From an uncultured Fibrobacter sp. (GTDB lineage: Bacteria > Fibrobacterota > Fibrobacteria > Fibrobacterales > Fibrobacteraceae), in contig CAKUTF010000033.1 of the NCBI GenBank assembly GCA_934691725.1, positions 1 through 32,841 of the forward strand: a stretch of 32,841 nt of DNA. Reading direction: 5' to 3'. Positions 16,554 through 23,165 of the stretch are shown one piece after another. Numbering within the stretch: position 1 is the first letter of the stretch; each line of letters begins with the position of its first letter. The position numbers and the translations under genes are program-made. Under the pieces are notes generated by a model. The model made no database searches. It saw nothing but the letters and a program-made list of their open reading frames with translations, and was not told the DNA's origin.

Positions 16554-16569
16554 GCAAGAATCGTGCCAA
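16554..16569 (-). promoter_or_regulatory. Sigma-54 promoter of groES-groEL
   Basis: The minus strand reads TTGGCACGATTCTTGC: TGGCAC, a 5-bp spacer and TTGC, matching the sigma-54 consensus fully. The predicted transcription start is near 16543, leaving a leader of about 58 bases. Confidence 0.88.
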
Positions 16570-16640
16570 CGCATATTTTTGCGGAAAATTCGAAATTTAC
16601 GGACAGAAGACGTTTGAAAACGAAAATCTGTTTCAGCGAA

Positions 16641-16657
16641 CGTTTCAATTTGAAACG
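16641..16657 (-). promoter_or_regulatory. Candidate enhancer palindrome upstream of groES
   Basis: CGTTTCAATTTGAAACG has two perfect 8-bp arms around one central base. The centre is about 107 bp upstream of the predicted sigma-54 start. Further half-sites flank it: CGTTT at 16611 and 16664, AAACG at 16618. It may be the best copy of the site that also appears near grpE and dnaK. Confidence 0.68.
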
Positions 16658-16718
16658 ATTTGACGTTTCTAAAGCTCTTTTCTGAATTGAAAAAGACAAA
16701 GTCACCCTAGCGCTTTTC

Positions 16719-16724
16719 TATATT
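16719..16724 (+). promoter_or_regulatory. Possible -10 box before the IMP cyclohydrolase gene
   Basis: TATATT lies 31 bp before the start codon. No convincing -35 box at normal spacing is seen. The same hexamer occurs ahead of the tmRNA, the ABC transporter operon and the aminotransferase gene. Confidence 0.35.
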
Positions 16725-16754
16725 GTCCCTGCAAACTAAAACGCGAGGTTCCCG

Positions 16755-17486
16755 ATGAGCTATCAGTCCAAAGCCGAAAAAAACTTTCATAATCTGGCCG
16801 CCAATCCTTATCCCGGTCGAGGCATCGTACTCGGAACCTCTCCGGACGGCAAGTCCCTTGTCCAGGTTTACTGGATCATGGGACGTAGCGAAAACAGCCG
16901 GAACCGCGTCTTTGAACTGGAAGATTCGGGATTTGTCAGGACGCGTGCCTTTGACGAAAGCAAGCTTTCCGATCCGCACCTGATTATCTACTATCCGGTG
17001 CGCAGCCTGCCGAACGCCCACATCGTAACGAACGGGGACCAGACCGATACGATTTTCGACGCGCTCCGCCTGGGCGGAACCTTTGAAAGCGCCCTTTCGA
17101 CTAGGGAATACGAAGACGACGCCCCAAACTTTACGCCACGCATTTCGGGCATCACCTACCGCGAACCGAATCCGTACATCTACCAGCTTTCGATTCTCAA
17201 GTCCGCAGACAACTCGGAAGAAGCGGGCTGCATCCGCGAAACGTTCAGCTACGAGAAGGCTCTCCCGGGGCTCGGGCATTTCGTCTCGACCTACGTAACG
17301 AACGGAAACCCGATTCCCTCCTTTGAAGGCGTTCCCCAATGGATGCCGATTTTCGATTCCGCGGAAAAGACGCTCGACGCTTACTGGAACGCCCTGGACG
17401 CTTCGAACAAGGTTTCCCTTCTGGTGAAATGGATAGACAGGGAAACCTTTGCCGCCAAGACGCTTATCGTAAACAAGCTGGGATAG
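16755..17486 (+). CDS. PurO-type IMP cyclohydrolase
   Basis: A 243-residue protein of the archaeal-type IMP cyclohydrolase family (PurO-like, PF07826), which closes the ring of FAICAR to give IMP, the last step of purine synthesis. Recognisable parts are 'NPYPGRGIVLGTSPDGKSLVQVYWIMGRSENSRNRVF' (the N-terminal nucleophile-hydrolase-like strands with the SxxSRNR turn), 'YYPVRSL', 'VTNGDQTDTI' and 'FTPRISG'. It is transcribed divergently from groES and ends at a bidirectional terminator. The family match is good; whether this genome also carries a standard PurH cyclohydrolase cannot be seen here. Confidence 0.82.
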   Translation: MSYQSKAEKNFHNLAANPYPGRGIVLGTSPDGKSLVQVYWIMGRSENSRNRVFELEDSGFVRTRAFDESKLSDPHLIIYYPVRSLPNAHIVTNGDQTDTIFDALRLGGTFESALSTREYEDDAPNFTPRISGITYREPNPYIYQLSILKSADNSEEAGCIRETFSYEKALPGLGHFVSTYVTNGNPIPSFEGVPQWMPIFDSAEKTLDAYWNALDASNKVSLLVKWIDRETFAAKTLIVNKLG

Positions 17487-17504
17487 TTTTTTGACATGGA
17501 ATAC

Positions 17505-17536
17505 AAAAAGGCTTTGCGTGAGAGCAAGGCCTTTTT
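17505..17536. terminator. Bidirectional terminator
   Basis: AAAAAGGC and GCCTTTTT, with a further TTTGC/GCAAG pairing inside, form a hairpin with A and T runs on both sides. It lies between the convergent IMP cyclohydrolase gene and the ABC transporter operon and can serve both. Confidence 0.85.
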
Positions 17537-17556
17537 CCGTTTTATTTTCGCCCGTC

Positions 17557-18303
17557 CTATTTTCGGAGAGCGGAAAGGAACTCCTTGAGGCGCGCGTCTT
17601 TTGGATTATCGAAAACTTCTTCGGGCGTGCCGTCTTCCTTGATGATGCCGTCGGCAAGGAAGAGTACCCGGTTAGCGACTTCGCGGGCGAAACCCATCTC
17701 GTGCGTCACGACTACCATCGTCATCCCGGAATCGGCAAGGCTTTTCATCATCTTGAGCACTTCGCCGACCATTTCCGGATCGAGCGCGCTGGTCGGTTCG
17801 TCAAAAAGAATCGCTTCGGGATTCATGGCGAGGGCGCGTGCGATGGCTATCCGCTGTTGCTGCCCACCGGAAAGCTGTGCCGGGTAATGGTTCGCCCGGT
17901 CGGAAAGCCCGATCCGTCCGAGAAGTTCAAGCGATTTCGCTTCGGCTTCGGAAACGGTCATCTTCCCGAGCTTGACCGGGGCGAACATGATGTTCTTTTG
18001 CGCGGTCATGTTCTTGAACAGGTTGAACTGCTGGAAAACCATGCCGATGCGTTCGCGGACGAGATGGCTCGGAACATCCTTCGCGAGAATGCTCTTGCCG
18101 TCGAGCAGAATGTCGCCTCCAGTCGGACGTTCTAGAAGATTCAGCAGACGCAAGAACGTCGATTTGCCGCAGCCGGAAGGCCCGATGACCGCGATAACAT
18201 CGCCCTTGTGAATGTCAAGGGAAATGTCCTTCAAAATTTGCTTGTCCCCGTAGGACTTGCCGAGGTTCTTGATCTCGATGAGAATTTCACGGTTATCGTT
18301 CAT
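17557..18303 (-). CDS. Amino-acid ABC transporter ATP-binding protein (GlnQ-like)
   Basis: A 248-residue ATPase of a polar amino-acid uptake transporter. Walker A is 'GPSGCGKST', the signature motif 'LSGGQQQRIAIARALAM', Walker B 'AILFDEPTSALDPEMV', and the switch histidine lies in 'VVTHEMGFA'. 'FQQFNLFKNMTAQKN' is the Q-loop region typical of the GlnQ/HisP group. It overlaps the binding protein-permease gene by 11 bp, so the two are coupled and form a complete importer, probably a homodimer of each. The substrate within the amino-acid group cannot be told. Confidence 0.95.
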   Translation of the reverse strand: MNDNREILIEIKNLGKSYGDKQILKDISLDIHKGDVIAVIGPSGCGKSTFLRLLNLLERPTGGDILLDGKSILAKDVPSHLVRERIGMVFQQFNLFKNMTAQKNIMFAPVKLGKMTVSEAEAKSLELLGRIGLSDRANHYPAQLSGGQQQRIAIARALAMNPEAILFDEPTSALDPEMVGEVLKMMKSLADSGMTMVVVTHEMGFAREVANRVLFLADGIIKEDGTPEEVFDNPKDARLKEFLSALRK

Positions 18304-19783
18304 TTTTCTTCAACCTTTTTTCGAGGCGGGCAACGCATGCCGAAAGGCCCGCGACGAGGATAAAATAGATGGCTGCGACGGCGAGAAGCGGAAGCATCGC
18401 TTCGTAAGTCGTGCTGCGGATGATGTCGCCGGCGCGCGTCAAGTCCGTAAGCCCGATGTAGCCGCAAATCGACGTTTCCTTGATGAGGGAAATGAATTCG
18501 TTGGTGAGAGCGGGCAGGGAGTTTTTCGCGGCCTGCGGATAGACGATCGAAACGAGAATCGTACGGAAGCGGAGCCCGAGACTGCGCCCCGCTTCGATTT
18601 GCCCCGGATCGACCCCCTTGATCCCTCCGCGGATGATTTCGGAAACGTAAGCCCCCGAATTGATTCCGAACGCGATAATCGCGACCAAAATCTTGTTGAT
18701 GTTCACCGACGAGAAGACGATGTAGTAAATGATCAGCAGCTGGACCATCATCGGCGTTCCGCGGACAATCGCGACATAGGCCTTTCCGAGCGCATTCAAA
18801 ATCTTGAAGCTGCCGTTCATTTCGTTGTTCGCCCGGACGACCGCGATAAGGAAACCCACAAATATGCCGAAAAGCGCCGCGAAAAAGGAAATGAGTAGCG
18901 TGTTACCAAGCCCCTGGACGATATACTTCCAACGCGCATCCTTGACAAAGTTCTTGTAGAAATGGTCCCCGAAGCTTTCCCCAGAAACCGCTTTCGAATC
19001 GCCGCGGACTACGACCACGACCTTGTTCTCTGCGTAAGTATCGGTGAAATTGATGGATTGCTTCCGTTCTTCGGTAACGGTAAATCCGGCAAAGCCGACA
19101 TCCGCCTTGCCCGAGCTTATCGCATTGATGATGGCGTCGAATTCAATATCCTGGATTTCGAGAGAACGTCCAAGATAATCCGCGATGTATTTGCAGATTT
19201 CGATGTCGATGCCGACAATGCCTTCTCCCGTGTGGTATTCGTATGGCGGAAACTGTGCATTGGTCGAAAGGATTAGCTTTGGAGCGTCCTTGACCGTTTG
19301 GGTATAGTGGAAATTGCCGTTCTTATTAATATAGGTGTTGAAGATGGAATCATAAGTTCCATCGGACTTGAGCTTGCGGATTGCCGCATTTACGCTGTCG
19401 AGAAGCGCCTCGTTTCCCTTGGCGACAACGCCGGCATAAGTTTCTTCGACAAAAATTTCGTCGAGGATCCGCAGCGATGGATTCTGTTCGACAAACGCCT
19501 TGGCCGGCTGGTCGTCGCTGAGGACCGCGTCGATTTTTCCCTGGAGAAGCGCCTGGATTGCGTCGGCGAGCTTCGTGTAACGTTCCACCTGAATCTTGGC
19601 GGTATCGCCTCCGAAGTCGGAAGCATAGATGTCCGCCGTGTTGCCTATCTGGACGCCGACTTTCTTGTGGCCGAGATCGTTTACGCAAAAAACCTTGTTT
19701 TCCAAGGCTTTGTCGTTGCTACATGCCGCAATGGATAGAAGTATCGCTGAAGCGGCAAGAATCTGGAATATTTTTCGAATCAT
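18293..19783 (-). CDS. Amino-acid ABC transporter: lipoprotein binding domain fused to permease, binding lobes in swapped order
   Basis: A 496-residue fusion. Residues 1-21 are a lipoprotein signal with lipobox ending at Cys21. Residues of about 36-152 look like the second lobe of a family 3 solute-binding protein: 'GHKKVGVQIGNTADIYA', 'LADAIQALLQGKIDAVLSD', 'YAGVVAKGNEALLDSVNAAIRKLKSDGTYDSIF'. Residues of about 169-268 look like the first lobe: 'LSTNAQFPPYEY', the PS01039-like 'GIDIEICKYIADYL', 'ADVGFAGFTVTEERKQSINFTDTY'. Residues of about 285-490 are a HisM/GlnP-type permease with the EAA loop 'EAGRSLGL'. In ordinary proteins the lobes come in the opposite order, so this appears circularly permuted. 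A signal peptide ahead of the permease would place the binding domain outside the membrane. Confidence 0.9.
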   Translation of the reverse strand: MIRKIFQILAASAILLSIAACSNDKALENKVFCVNDLGHKKVGVQIGNTADIYASDFGGDTAKIQVERYTKLADAIQALLQGKIDAVLSDDQPAKAFVEQNPSLRILDEIFVEETYAGVVAKGNEALLDSVNAAIRKLKSDGTYDSIFNTYINKNGNFHYTQTVKDAPKLILSTNAQFPPYEYHTGEGIVGIDIEICKYIADYLGRSLEIQDIEFDAIINAISSGKADVGFAGFTVTEERKQSINFTDTYAENKVVVVVRGDSKAVSGESFGDHFYKNFVKDARWKYIVQGLGNTLLISFFAALFGIFVGFLIAVVRANNEMNGSFKILNALGKAYVAIVRGTPMMVQLLIIYYIVFSSVNINKILVAIIAFGINSGAYVSEIIRGGIKGVDPGQIEAGRSLGLRFRTILVSIVYPQAAKNSLPALTNEFISLIKETSICGYIGLTDLTRAGDIIRSTTYEAMLPLLAVAAIYFILVAGLSACVARLEKRLKKNER

Positions 19784-19814
19784 TTTCAGGTTGCGGTTAA
19801 TTGTGGAAAATCCG

Positions 19815-19820
19815 AATATA
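19815..19820 (-). promoter_or_regulatory. Possible -10 box of the ABC transporter operon
   Basis: TATATT on the minus strand, 31 bp before the start codon; the -35 region is poor. Confidence 0.35.
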
Positions 19821-19911
19821 GGATATTTTCAGGCGTTGAATCAGGGTGTCCAGTGAAAAATTGCGTTTTATCGACAGGGACCTGTCTCAACCAGAGCTTT
19901 CTCGCATGGAT

Positions 19912-19940
19912 TTGTTTTTCTGAAGAAAGTTTGTTATATT
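19912..19940 (+). promoter_or_regulatory. Promoter of the tmRNA gene
   Basis: TTGTTT at 19912-19917 and TATATT at 19935-19940 are 17 bp apart. Transcription would start near 19947, about 12 bases before the mature 5' end. Confidence 0.7.
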
Positions 19941-19958
19941 TGAATTGTCTTCTCACTT

Positions 19959-20312
19959 GGGGGTGCTCTGGTTTCGACAGGGCTGCTGAAGTGTGAGTTG
20001 CGTGCCGAGGGTCTGGTTGGCCTCGTAAAAAAACCGGAAAACAATAAGTGCTAACGAAGAATACGCACTCGCTGCTTAATCAATAGCAACGCCGGAACCT
20101 CTCCCCCTCCCACGGGAAAAGGATTTCCGGTCGCAATGTGGGATAGGAATGCGTCATGTTCCGGGGCGCGGTCCGAAACTTTCGGAGCTGGCTGGAATTT
20201 GCGCCGACCTTCTCGGGCGTGAAAACCGGCGAGAACTTAAATACGAAGGAAACGCACGTAGGAATGAACAGGGATGCGGTTTTGGACAGGAGTTCGACTC
20301 TCCTCACCTCCA
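19959..20312 (+). ncRNA. ssrA: Transfer-messenger RNA (tmRNA)
   Basis: A one-piece tmRNA of about 354 bases, which rescues stalled ribosomes. The 5' end GGGGGTG pairs with CACCTCC at 20305-20311, giving the tRNA-like acceptor stem; 'GGTTTCGACAG' follows at the 5' end, and the T-arm 'AGGAGTTCGACTCTCCT' stands near the 3' end, all typical. The tag frame from GCT at 20052 reads ANEEYALAA and stops at TAA. The CCA end is not encoded: the discriminator A is followed by CTT. The middle should hold pseudoknots, which I did not fold. Confidence 0.95.
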
Positions 20313-20321
20313 CTTCAAACG

Positions 20322-20352
20322 ACAGTCGCCTTTTCGAGGTGGCTGTTTTTGT
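20322..20352 (+). terminator. Terminator of the tmRNA gene
   Basis: ACAGTCGCC pairs with GGTGGCTGT (two G-U pairs) around a 7-base loop and is followed by a run of T. It starts ten bases after the mature tmRNA end. Confidence 0.85.
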
Positions 20353-20373
20353 TTGGAAAATTTGGCAAAAGCC

Positions 20374-21843
20374 TTAACGGATTGCCCTGAAAAATTCCCG
20401 GAGTTTTAGCGGATCTTTTTTTCCGGGAAATTTTTCAAGCGAAGAGGACAAATCGACCAATTCGGGCTGAAAACGCTCGACAATTTCTCCGATATTTTCG
20501 GGCGAGATGCCCCCGGCCATCCAGAGCGCATTTTTTTGCCGGACCGTATCGACAAGAGAGTCCGCGATCCGCATCCCCGTTCCGCCGACGATTTCGGGAT
20601 GGAACGCATCGACAAGCGTTCGGGGGCAGGACAGCCGGTAGTTTTTCCGGAGGTCTTCCGCCTGGGATTCAGTCTGGATGCGTTTCGCTTCATAGCATCC
20701 AAAACTGGAGTTTTCCGATCGGGGCGGGCAACCGTGGAACTGGACACCGTCGAGAATTCCATCGCTTGCAAGCGCAATGGCGACGGCTTCTTCGGGAGAA
20801 CCGCTTTCCGCGACGACTCCGACGAGAAGCGGCTTCGCGTCGCCAAATTTTTCGTCAAGTTTTTGCGATATTTCCCGGACGGATTGTTCGCTGGCCTTTC
20901 TTGTACTTTTGGCGTAAAAAACAAATCCCAGCATGTCCGCTCCGAGTTCCGCTGCGAGAATCGCATCATCGGCGTTCGTGATGCCACAGATTTTCGCAAG
21001 AGGCTTCCCGGGAAAACTTTTGCGGACAGATTCCCGCGATTCCGCAACGCGCTTCCAGAATGTTCCGTAGTGGTCAGGTCCTGCGCCAAGGAAAGCCTTT
21101 ACCAAGTTTCGCGCACTATCGGGATTCCTGGCGGCGGCTTCTCCGACGAGAATTCCGTCGAAACCGAGTTTTCTTGCAAAGGCTGCATCTTCGGGCGAAA
21201 GAATCCCGCTTTCAAAAACAGCCCTTTGGCCTAAATGCTTGCGGAACGCGGCAGGAATCAGCGGATCCATCGCAAAGGTTTTTAAATCCCGGGCGTTTAC
21301 GCCGGAAACCGTCACCCCGTCCTTCTGCACGAGCTTCAACTTGCGCAGGTCGTCCTCGGTGCGGACTTCGACAAAGGGAGTCAGCCCGAGTTCCCGGGCG
21401 CGTCCTGCCATCTTTCGAAGATTTTCGTCCGAAAGAATCCTAGCGATGAGAAGAACGGCATCCGCGCCGAAATCGTATGCGACATCGATTTCTTCGGGAA
21501 CGAGAAGAAAATCCTTGCGAAGAATCGCAACGTCCGGAGCACCGCAAGCGACACACTCCAAATCGGCAAGCGAACCGTGAAAATAGTTCAATTCCGTGAG
21601 GACGGAAATGGCGGACGTTCCCGCCGCAGCATATTTTTGGGCAGTCGCTTTGGGATCGAGACCCATCGCAATATTTCCCTTCGACGGGGAAGACCGCTTT
21701 ATTTCGAGAATGGTTCCGGGCTTTTCGATAAAAGGATGCAGTGGACGGTTGCGCGTAGGGCGGCTGATTCCAAAAGAAATTCCTTGGCGTTCCATATCCG
21801 CTTTACGTTTTGCGACGATTTCCGCAAGAATGTCTCGGCTCAT
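20374..21843 (-). CDS. trpCF: Indole-3-glycerol phosphate synthase / phosphoribosylanthranilate isomerase fusion
   Basis: A 489-residue bifunctional enzyme of tryptophan synthesis, two TIM barrels in series. Residues of about 1-255 are TrpC: 'TILEIKRSSPSKGNI' (catalytic lysine strand), 'ISVLTELNYFHGSL', 'DVAILRKDFLLVPEEI', 'VSGVNARDLKTF' and 'DGILVGEAAAR'. From about 285 it is TrpF: 'AKICGITNADDAILAAELGADMLGFVF' with the catalytic cysteine, 'GVQFHGCPP' and 'WMAGGISPENI'. The order TrpC-TrpF is that of the enterobacterial fusion. No other trp gene is in the window. It lies behind rpoZ but after a terminator, so it may have its own promoter. Confidence 0.96.
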   Translation of the reverse strand: MSRDILAEIVAKRKADMERQGISFGISRPTRNRPLHPFIEKPGTILEIKRSSPSKGNIAMGLDPKATAQKYAAAGTSAISVLTELNYFHGSLADLECVACGAPDVAILRKDFLLVPEEIDVAYDFGADAVLLIARILSDENLRKMAGRARELGLTPFVEVRTEDDLRKLKLVQKDGVTVSGVNARDLKTFAMDPLIPAAFRKHLGQRAVFESGILSPEDAAFARKLGFDGILVGEAAARNPDSARNLVKAFLGAGPDHYGTFWKRVAESRESVRKSFPGKPLAKICGITNADDAILAAELGADMLGFVFYAKSTRKASEQSVREISQKLDEKFGDAKPLLVGVVAESGSPEEAVAIALASDGILDGVQFHGCPPRSENSSFGCYEAKRIQTESQAEDLRKNYRLSCPRTLVDAFHPEIVGGTGMRIADSLVDTVRQKNALWMAGGISPENIGEIVERFQPELVDLSSSLEKFPGKKDPLKLREFFRAIR

Positions 21844-21867
21844 CTTTTACCTGCAAAATTTTCCACA

Positions 21868-21898
21868 AAAATAGAAAAGGCGACCATAACGGTCACCT
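21868..21898 (-). terminator. Terminator after rpoZ
   Basis: On the minus strand AGGTGACC and GGTCGCCT form an 8-bp stem (one G-U pair) with a 5-base loop, followed by TTTTCTATTTTT. It separates rpoZ from trpCF. Confidence 0.8.
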
Positions 21899-21919
21899 CT
21901 TGGAGAACGGAAAACCGCT

Positions 21920-22243
21920 TTAAATCCCGAAAGCCTCGTTAGCGGCATCAGCTGACGTTGCCGAGTTCACCGATCCGGTCTGGTTTTTAGACTTTTTCGC
22001 TTCAGCTTCTTTTGCCATTTCGCGCTCTTCCGCCTCTTTATGGCTGAGCATCGTGAGGCGGTTTGCCTTAAACTTGTCCATGGCAATCGTGGTGGGCTTC
22101 ATCGTGAGCTGGAGATATCCTTCGCGAGCCTGTTCGTTGATAAAGCGAGCTTCTTGCGCCATCATTACGACAGCCCGGAAAGTGGAACCTTTGCAGGCTT
22201 CACTTGCATAAATATCGTCAAGGTAAACGCGATGATTGGACAT
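21920..22243 (-). CDS. rpoZ: RNA polymerase omega subunit (divergent)
   Basis: A 107-residue protein read as the omega subunit, which helps assemble RNA polymerase. The core matches are 'FRAVVMMAQEARFINEQA' (position of the conserved R-x5-A-R-x-I helix) and 'KPTTIAMDKFKANRL' (position of the E. coli 'KPTVIALREI'). The C-terminal 35 residues are charged, then rich in Ser, Asn and Ala, and not conserved. ATG 22243 has a good AAGGTGG Shine-Dalgarno. The gene begins 21 bp after the 3' end of tRNA-Ser, with no room for a separate normal promoter, so they are probably one transcript. Confidence 0.78.
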   Translation of the reverse strand: MSNHRVYLDDIYASEACKGSTFRAVVMMAQEARFINEQAREGYLQLTMKPTTIAMDKFKANRLTMLSHKEAEEREMAKEAEAKKSKNQTGSVNSATSADAANEAFGI

Positions 22244-22264
22244 AAGCCACCTTGTAAAGTTTAG

Positions 22265-22349
22265 AAGAGGGAGAGGGATTCGAACCCTCGTTACAGTTAA
22301 GTAAACACGCTTTCCAAGCGTGCGCCTTCAACCACTCGGCCATCCCTCC
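22265..22349 (-). tRNA. tRNA-Ser (anticodon GGA)
   Basis: An 85-base serine tRNA with a long variable arm. The 5' end is GGAGGGATGGCCGAGTGG; the anticodon stem CACGC/GCGTG encloses the loop TTGGAAA with anticodon GGA at 22315-22313; the T-arm is GAGGG, TTCGAAT, CCCTC. The acceptor stem pairs throughout, but with a G1-U72 wobble and a U at the discriminator position instead of the usual G. CCA is not encoded. Confidence 0.95.
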
Positions 22350-22364
22350 AAAGGATGCGCTCCA

Positions 22365-22394
22365 AAGATAGTAAAAAGCTTTGGATTTTGTCAA
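22365..22394 (-). promoter_or_regulatory. Promoter of tRNA-Ser and rpoZ
   Basis: On the minus strand, TTGACA (22394-22389), an 18-bp spacer and TATCTT (22370-22365). The start would be near 22358, just before the mature tRNA. Repeat block 2 begins about 18 bp beyond the -35 box. Confidence 0.75.
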
Positions 22395-22411
22395 GCCTTC
22401 ATTGAAGATTT

Positions 22412-23080
22412 TTTTAGGACACCGCGGACGTCTAAGTTTAAGGGAGTAGGGAACAGGGATGAGGGATTAGTCCGCAGACGTCTAGGCTTTTGGGAAACGA
22501 TAAGCGGGACGCGGGATTCAGAACTTAGTTGAGAGAACTTAGAGCTTAGAATAGCGGACAGAGCTGCAGACGTTAAACTTCCGAGAAGCAAGAGCATAGA
22601 CGTCTGCAAATCGAAGCTCTCGGCACTAAGCTCTGAACACCTTCCAAGATGACGTCGAAAGTAAAAGTCCGCTCAGAAGCCCCTTGTCCCGTTTATCGTG
22701 TTCCATGTCCCGCTTACCATTTAACGGCTATCAACTGATTTCTGTTTCCTGTTTTCTCTCAACTAAGCTCTCAGTTCTAAGTTCTAACAACCCCTATTCC
22801 CTTTTCCCTGGCTACAGCCAATTGCTAACTGCTCATTGCTAATTGCTCATTGCTAATTGCTCATTGCTAATTGCTCATTGCTAATTGCTCATTTCTAACT
22901 GCTTGCTAGCCACTGACCACTGATTCCTGACAACTTATGGTTCGCTAAAATGTCAATTTCTCATTTCTCATTACTCATTACTCATTTCTAATTCCTAACT
23001 AATCCCTCATCCCTCTCGCCGTGTCCCGTTTTAACTCCTGATTCCTGAATCCTGATTTCTTTTAGCTATCAACAGAAAAC
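22412..23080. repeat. Heptad repeat block 2, between divergent genes
   Basis: A stretch of about 670 bp without a credible gene. From 22430 to about 22570 the + strand is purine-rich and is the reverse complement of the words in block 1; from about 22600 to 23075 it is pyrimidine-rich and uses them in forward orientation. Seven-base phase is clear in several runs: ACTGATT, TCTGTTT, CCTGTTT from 22733; twelve AATTGCT/CATTGCT-type units at 22820-22903; TTTCTCA and TTACTCA near 22955-22985; CTCCTGA and TTCCTGA near 23034-23055. The flip point, near 22575-22600, lies between tRNA-Ser (-) and the aminotransferase (+). Confidence 0.85.
22820..22903. repeat. Twelve tandem heptads (CATTGCT/AATTGCT)
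   Basis: Twelve consecutive 7-bp units with no gap. Units 3-10 alternate CATTGCT and AATTGCT exactly, making a 14-bp period; units 2 and 12 are AACTGCT and unit 11 is CATTTCT. This is the most regular part of block 2. Confidence 0.95.
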
Positions 23081-23127
23081 CAACCGCAGGACACCTCAAT
23101 CCGGCAACAATACCGCCAGCAATTAAC

Positions 23128-23133
23128 TATATT
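23128..23133 (+). promoter_or_regulatory. Possible -10 box of the aminotransferase-gltA operon
   Basis: TATATT, 32 bp before the start codon; no good -35 box. Confidence 0.35.
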
Positions 23134-23165
23134 ACAGGTTGGAATATTTCCACAAGGACACAAAT

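Noticed and set aside
16486..16569. Longer groES reading frame starting at 16569
   Set aside because: The extra 28 residues are unlike any GroES, and the start would lie inside the sigma-54 promoter.
13620..16740. CIRCE/HrcA control of the chaperone genes
   Set aside because: No TTAGCACTC-N9-GAGTGCTAA-type inverted repeat was found upstream of groES, grpE, dnaK or dnaJ, and hrcA is not next to grpE.
22820..22903. CRISPR array
   Set aside because: The repeat is a contiguous 7/14-bp tandem without spacers, and no cas genes are present.
22412..23080. Coding potential in repeat block 2
   Set aside because: Open frames are short, without Shine-Dalgarno sequences, and are by-products of the 7-bp repeats.
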